A stretch of 59,636 bases of DNA, taken from contig NZ_WWEM01000016.1 in assembly GCF_019308285.1 (NCBI RefSeq), positions 1 through 59,636 on the forward strand, written 5' to 3'. Below are positions 55,246 through 59,636 of this stretch, piece after piece. The DNA comes from Flavobacterium quisquiliarum. GTDB lineage: Bacteria > Bacteroidota > Bacteroidia > Flavobacteriales > Flavobacteriaceae. A program made the translations under genes and the position numbers. Under the pieces are notes generated by a model. The model ran no database searches. It was not told the origin of the DNA and worked only from the letters and a program-made list of their open reading frames with translations. The number at the start of each line of letters is the position of its first letter. Position 1 is the stretch's first letter.

Positions 55246-56121
55246 CTATTCCGTTACTTCTTCAGATGATGTAAGTTCAAAACCTGCTAGCTTATACATT
55301 TCGAGTGCTTTATTTTGAAGATTGGTTGTAAGCAGGAATACATTTTTAAATTTCTTCTCTCGACAAAAAGCTACTGCATCAGTTAAGAGTTTTTTGCCGA
55401 TTCCAAGTCCTCTAAAAGCAGGATCAAGTAAAAACCATCTCAGTTGCGCTTCATTTTCCGGCTGATGCTGAATTGCTACGAATCCTACAATTTTGTTATT
55501 GTATTCTGCCATCCAGATTCGGTCATTTTCAGAATCGTAATTTTCCAGAAAATGATAAAAAGTCTTGATTACATATTTTTCAAAATCAGTAGAAAAATTA
55601 GATTCATTTCCGTAAATATAACCGTGAAGATAGATGATGTATCCAATATCGCCTGGATTAATTGAATGGCGATATGAAATCTCATGGCGTTCTATTTTAT
55701 TTTCTGTCAAAAGATTTCTAACCTTTTGCATAGAACTGACTAACATTTCTTTTTCAGTAAAATTCAGTTTTTCAATTTTATTCTCGATTAGCTTTTCAGA
55801 TTTATCGTTTAAAGCACTTAATAAATCATTCCCTGAATTGCTCAGTTTGATATTAAAAGCTCTTTTGTCTTCATTGGATGAAACCCTAGTGATTAAATTT
55901 TCTTTTAAAAAACGTTTCAGGATTCTGCTTAGATAACCTTTGTCTAGATTTAAAATCTCAGTTAATTTTTGAGCGGTTATGATTTCGCTTTCGCTGATTT
56001 CATATAAGATTCGGACTTCAGTCAAAGAATAATTACTATCCAGATAATGCTGGTTTAAAATATCGAGATGTGCAGTATAAAAGCGGTTGAAACTTCTGAT
56101 TTTTGAAGTCGAGGTATTCAT
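55246..56121 (-). CDS. MarR-type regulator fused to a GNAT acetyltransferase
   Basis: This 291-residue fusion has an N-terminal MarR winged helix (about 1-140; SLTEVRILYEISESEIITAQ, LNLDKGYLSRILKRFLKENL, VSSNEDKRAFNIKLS). A GNAT acetyltransferase domain follows (about 150-291) with the acetyl-CoA motif RGLGIGKKLL and the end NKALEMYKLAGFELT. Such fusions are widespread and of mostly unknown substrate. It may regulate itself and modify a small molecule. It stands alone between the PLP enzyme and a gene remnant. Confidence 0.92.
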   Translation of the reverse strand: MNTSTSKIRSFNRFYTAHLDILNQHYLDSNYSLTEVRILYEISESEIITAQKLTEILNLDKGYLSRILKRFLKENLITRVSSNEDKRAFNIKLSNSGNDLLSALNDKSEKLIENKIEKLNFTEKEMLVSSMQKVRNLLTENKIERHEISYRHSINPGDIGYIIYLHGYIYGNESNFSTDFEKYVIKTFYHFLENYDSENDRIWMAEYNNKIVGFVAIQHQPENEAQLRWFLLDPAFRGLGIGKKLLTDAVAFCREKKFKNVFLLTTNLQNKALEMYKLAGFELTSSEEVTE

Positions 56122-56288
56122 GAGATTTAAGTGTATTGTTGAGATACAAATATATGAAAAATAGTTGCTTTTGTCAACTATATTTCGAATTATTCTTTAC
56201 CTTGAAAATATTGCATCAAAAAAAAACTTCAGTATATGGTGAAGGTTTTCTGTAGTAAGAATGAAAAAAAGGTATATTTCAGTAAAAA

Positions 56289-56492
56289 TCAAAAAATTTC
56301 CTTAAAATTTAAATCAGGAATGAAACCGATTAGTTCGGTTAGCTTTCTATAATCCACAAGTATTTCCTCGTGTTTTGTGATTTGACTGGTGGCTTTTAAT
56401 TCTAATTTGTCAGTATGATAATTATGATTGTTTTGTATGCAATTTCCAGTTTGATACTGATTATTGGAGATGAAATTCTTGTATATGAAAGA
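56289..56492 (-). pseudogene. 5'-truncated gene remnant, possible SET-domain C-terminus
   Basis: A 67-codon open frame without a start codon is bounded by a stop just upstream (about 56493-56495). It reads like protein: SFIYKNFISNNQYQTG at its start, then LELKATSQITKHEEILVDYR, ending IPDLNFKEIF. The pattern N..NN..H followed by L.LKA...I...EEI..DY is like the C-terminal part of SET-domain methyltransferases, but this is a weak match by eye. Codon use resembles neighbouring genes. It begins right where the next - strand gene ends, so an insertion may have removed its 5' part. The rest of this 379-bp gap (56122-56288) shows nothing clear. Confidence 0.4.
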
Positions 56493-56500
56493 TTATATTT

Positions 56501-58111
56501 TTAAAAAGTTGTTCCAGAAGCACGTAACCATCCGGTACCTGCAACATACCAATAAATATAGTCTCCTGCGACTCTGATATCTCCTGAATTTCCTGTAGCT
56601 TCTGAAGATGCAGGCGCAACTGTACCTATTTTAGAATCAAAATATTCTTTAGTTAAAAGAGATTTATTACCTCCTGAAGTAATCAGGTCGTTAGTTAAGT
56701 TTGGAGCAATTAGCTCATTATTAGTGTTTTTTCTAATAGCTACCGTCCCTGTACCATTGGCTAAAATTACTAACCCCGAATCTGATGCAGATAATCCAGT
56801 GGTTTTTCCTATAATTACATTACCATTACCGGTTGTTATGCCAGTTGTGTTTCCATTATTGGGAGATAATATCATGTTGTCGTCTCCTGTAGTGATTCCT
56901 CCGCCACTTGTTACAAAACCAGTACTTGCTACAATGACATTTCTGGAACCAGTTGTGATTCCTGAACCAGCTTGGTCTCCTAATGCTATATTCCAAATAC
57001 CGGTTGTTTGCTTGTTTAAGGAATAGCAGCCAATTGCGACCCCATTGCCAATTGTATTATTAAACATTGAACTTGTACCAATTGCGACACTCCTATATCC
57101 ATAAATACTGCTACCCTCGACGCCAACATTATTTGTTAAAGCACTTTCTCCTATAGCAACATTAGCAGATCCAAATTGATTTTTATATAAAGTATAACTA
57201 CCTAACCCTACATTATAAGAAGCTGTAGTAAATGAGAATCCAGATAAAGCTCCAACTATGGTATTATTTGTTCCTATCGTTAAGTTTCTACCAGTATTAT
57301 GACCTATAACTGTGTTATTATTTCCTGTTGTTAGATTTAAACCTGCAACCGATCCTACTGTTGTGTTATAAGCTCCTGTGGTTATACTTCTTCCTGCATA
57401 AGAACCCAAGGCAGTATTATAATTGCCTGTCGTAATGTCTCTTCCTGCATAAGAGCCTAAAGCCGTATTATAACTGCCTGTCGTTAAATATCTAGTAGCA
57501 AAAGCACCTACAGCAGTATTATCGTTACCTGTAGTTAAAACATTTAAGGTATTAGTTCCAATAGCGGTATTGCGTACAGTTCCAGTTTCGCTAACGGATA
57601 ATGCATTGTATCCTACTGCTAAGCTACTTGAACCATTTACATTACCCCTTCCTATTCTAACTCCGTTTATTAGTTTGTCTACTCCGCCTAATTCTTGTAA
57701 TAAAGTATTATCAACAATTCCTGAAACGGTTGAAGATACAGGAACTATTGGAGGAATATCATCTAAAGTAGCAATTATATATTCTCCACCTAACTTGTCT
57801 TCATTAAATCTATAGACAGCATATTGTTGATTATTTCTTGCTAAAAGGAGTTTATTTGTACCGTACCCCATATTATCCAGACCTCCAGATATAGCACTGG
57901 CTTCCAGTTTAGTCCATAAGTCTCCTTCCCTTAATTCTATAGAGCTTCCCTCGGCTACTGAACCATTTTCTAAAGTTTGTTGTAAATCCTGTGAACCTCC
58001 TTCGGAAGCGTCACTAAATTCTAATTCTCCTTTTGCATTTGTTTTTAAAATTTTATCTGGATCATTTTTTTCTAGATCAGATACTTTTATTCTGTTGTGG
58101 GTTGTGTTCAT
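56501..58111 (-). CDS. beta-solenoid repeat protein, probable phage tail-fibre or adhesin-like component
   Basis: This 536-residue protein starts MNTTHNRIKVSDLEKNDPDK, an N-terminus I recall from tail-associated proteins in Flavobacterium prophages (not checked). No signal peptide is present. From residue 181 to 316 there are eight tandem 17-residue repeats of the form N-T-x-x-G-x-x-x-x-x-x-x-T-T-G, like the left-handed beta-roll head repeats of trimeric adhesins and tail fibres; less regular repeats continue to about 470. The C-terminal GDIRVAGDYIYWYVAGTGWL is common at the end of such proteins. It is followed upstream by an LRR gene on the same strand. Chaperone or autoprocessing domains are not seen. 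Confidence 0.65.
   Translation of the reverse strand: MNTTHNRIKVSDLEKNDPDKILKTNAKGELEFSDASEGGSQDLQQTLENGSVAEGSSIELREGDLWTKLEASAISGGLDNMGYGTNKLLLARNNQQYAVYRFNEDKLGGEYIIATLDDIPPIVPVSSTVSGIVDNTLLQELGGVDKLINGVRIGRGNVNGSSSLAVGYNALSVSETGTVRNTAIGTNTLNVLTTGNDNTAVGAFATRYLTTGSYNTALGSYAGRDITTGNYNTALGSYAGRSITTGAYNTTVGSVAGLNLTTGNNNTVIGHNTGRNLTIGTNNTIVGALSGFSFTTASYNVGLGSYTLYKNQFGSANVAIGESALTNNVGVEGSSIYGYRSVAIGTSSMFNNTIGNGVAIGCYSLNKQTTGIWNIALGDQAGSGITTGSRNVIVASTGFVTSGGGITTGDDNMILSPNNGNTTGITTGNGNVIIGKTTGLSASDSGLVILANGTGTVAIRKNTNNELIAPNLTNDLITSGGNKSLLTKEYFDSKIGTVAPASSEATGNSGDIRVAGDYIYWYVAGTGWLRASGTTF
57164..57571 (-). repeat. tandem 51-bp coding repeats
   Basis: Eight units encode the 17-residue beta-solenoid repeats (residues 181-316). 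Two central units (NTALGSYAGRDITTGNY and NTALGSYAGRSITTGAY) are nearly identical at DNA level as well, pointing to recent duplication. Confidence 0.85.
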
Positions 58112-58242
58112 TTTGTGTTAATAATTGAGATTTTTTTGAGATAAATTGCCTATCTATTTCTTGTTTTAGTTTTGGATAATCTATTTAGAAATAGTTTTTC
58201 CTCGAAGTATTGTTTGGTTAGGAAATGATTTTGAGTATGTTT

Positions 58243-59636
58243 TTACATTATGTAATTTATAATGGCTGACTTATTTGTAACAGCCCACTGCAGATCTAAA
58301 TCAGGAGAACCAGCATTATTTGTTGACATAGCTATGTTTACATTTATAACTATTCCCGCGCGGGCTTTTGCGAACATGCTTTTTAAAACTGATGCAGAGC
58401 CAGTAAAAGATGTCACTTTTGGTATGTTGACAGTAAATAATCCATTATAGTTAACACCGAAACTATTCATAAATCCAGTACCGATTGTTTCAAGGTTAGC
58501 TATATCTACATTGCTTACATCACGTAATCCAAACAACAATCCTTGTCCAGCTGTTTTAAGATTAGGCAGAATAATATCTTTTAAATTAACAGAACCATTA
58601 AAAGGAGTATCGCCTGCGGTAATTGCATTATTAAACACAACCCGAGTAAACAAAGGACTTATACATCCTGCAAATAAACTTGACGAAATTACAGTTACTT
58701 TATTAAAATTAGAATCTGAGAAACTCGGAAGGCTATAACAATTAGCAAAGCAACTGGCTCCCATGTTTTCAATATTTGGGATATTACAAACTGATAGTTT
58801 ACTGGCATTACCAAAAACTCTAACGCCTAAAGTTTTTAAAGAGCCTGCAGTAAAACTTTCTATAAATGTATTTTCACTAAATGCCAACTCGCCAAGGCTA
58901 ATTAATGAAGGAAAATTATATGTTGTACATGGAACTAATTGAAATGTCTGGTAATTACTTGCAATGCTGTTTATTGTAATTACAGAATCTGCCTGTACAT
59001 GCATTAATGAAGTACAGGATGTAAAAGCCCCGTAATTTATCGTTGTAATATTGTTTGCAACAAAAGAGGTTATTTTTGTTTCTTTAAAACAATTGACTCC
59101 AAGAGTTCCAGACATTAACAGAGTTATTGAGCCTGTTAAATTTGTACATCCTGTAAAAGTCCCATCTGATAAAGCGGTGAAGCTTGTCCAATCAAACCAG
59201 CTGTTTTCAAGAAGTCTGCAATTGTAAAAAGTATTACCATGAGTTATCGATTGTAACGAGCTAAAATCAACGGTTTGTAATTTAAAACAATTATTAAACG
59301 TGTTGCCTCCATTTGTGGAGGTCCAGTTTTTAAACTTTACCCCTGTCAAATTAGAACAGTTAGAAAATGCCGCTCCTCCTATAAAAGTGACTAAACCCTC
59401 ATTGTCATAAAAATATGTTACAGATGTATTATTGGCAAAACAATTCAGAGGTACTGAATAATTGCCACCAGTTATATTGCACTGTATATTATCTCCTAAA
59501 ATTTTAAAGTCCGTGATTCTTGATGCACTTAAGCTTAATTTAGCAGCAAGCAGGGCAGGAGTATTAATAGTTCTTGCAACCCCGCCAATAAAAGTATTCG
59601 CTTTAAGTTTTTGACGTCCAAATATTGTTTTTCGTA
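58243..59636 (-). CDS. BspA-like leucine-rich repeat protein (5' end outside window)
   Basis: The frame stays open to the right window edge: the TTG at 59349 is an internal leucine codon (CSNLTGVKF), and reading on gives RKTIFGRQKLKANTFIGGVA at the edge. At least 464 residues are present. Repeats of about 22-25 residues with the LRR_5/BspA pattern run throughout (NTFNNCFKLQTVDFSSLQSI, GTFTGCTNLTGSITL, CFANCYSLPSF). No signal or anchor is visible in the available part. BspA-type LRR proteins often bind host or surface ligands; next to the beta-solenoid gene a surface-recognition role in a phage-derived module is possible. Confidence 0.8.
   Translation of the reverse strand, partial: RKTIFGRQKLKANTFIGGVARTINTPALLAAKLSLSASRITDFKILGDNIQCNITGGNYSVPLNCFANNTSVTYFYDNEGLVTFIGGAAFSNCSNLTGVKFKNWTSTNGGNTFNNCFKLQTVDFSSLQSITHGNTFYNCRLLENSWFDWTSFTALSDGTFTGCTNLTGSITLLMSGTLGVNCFKETKITSFVANNITTINYGAFTSCTSLMHVQADSVITINSIASNYQTFQLVPCTTYNFPSLISLGELAFSENTFIESFTAGSLKTLGVRVFGNASKLSVCNIPNIENMGASCFANCYSLPSFSDSNFNKVTVISSSLFAGCISPLFTRVVFNNAITAGDTPFNGSVNLKDIILPNLKTAGQGLLFGLRDVSNVDIANLETIGTGFMNSFGVNYNGLFTVNIPKVTSFTGSASVLKSMFAKARAGIVINVNIAMSTNNAGSPDLDLQWAVTNKSAIINYIM

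Noticed and set aside
56324..56340. AACCGATTAGTTCGGTT, operator-like inverted repeat
   Set aside because: Its spacing differs from the 12-mer, it has five bases between half sites, and it lies in a gene remnant away from xylan genes.
59349..59349. Start of the LRR gene at 59349
   Set aside because: The codon is TTG in the middle of an LRR unit, and the frame continues open to the window edge.

Overview
The window reads as chromosome of a Flavobacterium-like member of the Bacteroidota (Flavobacteriaceae). The reasons are AT-rich DNA, SusC/SusD outer-membrane pairs, TAnnTTTG-type -7 promoter boxes, weak Shine-Dalgarno sites, an ECF sigma/FecR pair, and intergenic palindromic repeats of the kind common in this genus. 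It opens inside an rRNA operon (3' half of 23S, then 5S and a terminator).

From 1.9 to 4.7 kb are a lipoprotein proline-iminopeptidase-like hydrolase, a PepSY-like periplasmic protein and a LacI-family regulator. From 4.9 to 36.5 kb lies a large glucuronoxylan utilisation region, almost all on the + strand. It contains GH67 and GH115 alpha-glucuronidases, an SDR plus mannonate dehydratase for glucuronate, two GH10 xylanases (one periplasmic type, one predicted surface type with carbohydrate-binding modules inserted in the catalytic barrel), a GPH-type sugar symporter, two GH43 enzymes, a GntR-type regulator with xylulokinase and xylose isomerase, a small transaldolase, a SusC/SusD/surface-glycan-binding trio, a GH35-like enzyme and an SGNH acetylesterase. 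Together they would bind and cut xylan at the surface, import oligosaccharides, remove acetyl, glucuronyl and other side groups in the periplasm, and pass xylose and glucuronate into central metabolism. Glucuronate isomerase and the KDG kinase and aldolase are not in the window.

Six copies of a near-palindromic 12-mer (consensus RCAACCGATTGY) lie before GH67, the symporter and SusC, plus one inside a GH43 gene. They are the best candidates for operators of the LacI-type regulator at 3.6 kb.

From 36.6 to 38.7 kb are a LysR regulator divergent from a metallo-beta-lactamase-fold hydrolase and a gamma-glutamylcyclotransferase-like protein. From 38.7 to 55.1 kb is a second system: a divergent ECF sigma factor, FecR anti-sigma, a SusC with an STN signalling domain, SusD, two TlpA-like thioredoxins, an M16 peptidase, DsbD and a class V PLP enzyme. 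I infer a signal-regulated system importing a peptide-like substrate and processing it by thiol chemistry and proteolysis. This is the most interesting possibly undescribed system here.

The right end (55.2 to 59.6 kb, - strand) has a MarR-GNAT fusion, a 5'-truncated gene remnant, a protein with 17-residue beta-solenoid repeats that looks like a phage tail or adhesin component, and a BspA-like leucine-rich-repeat protein running off the window. Intergenic DNA throughout carries several families of long inverted repeats, many with an inner palindrome between the outer arms.
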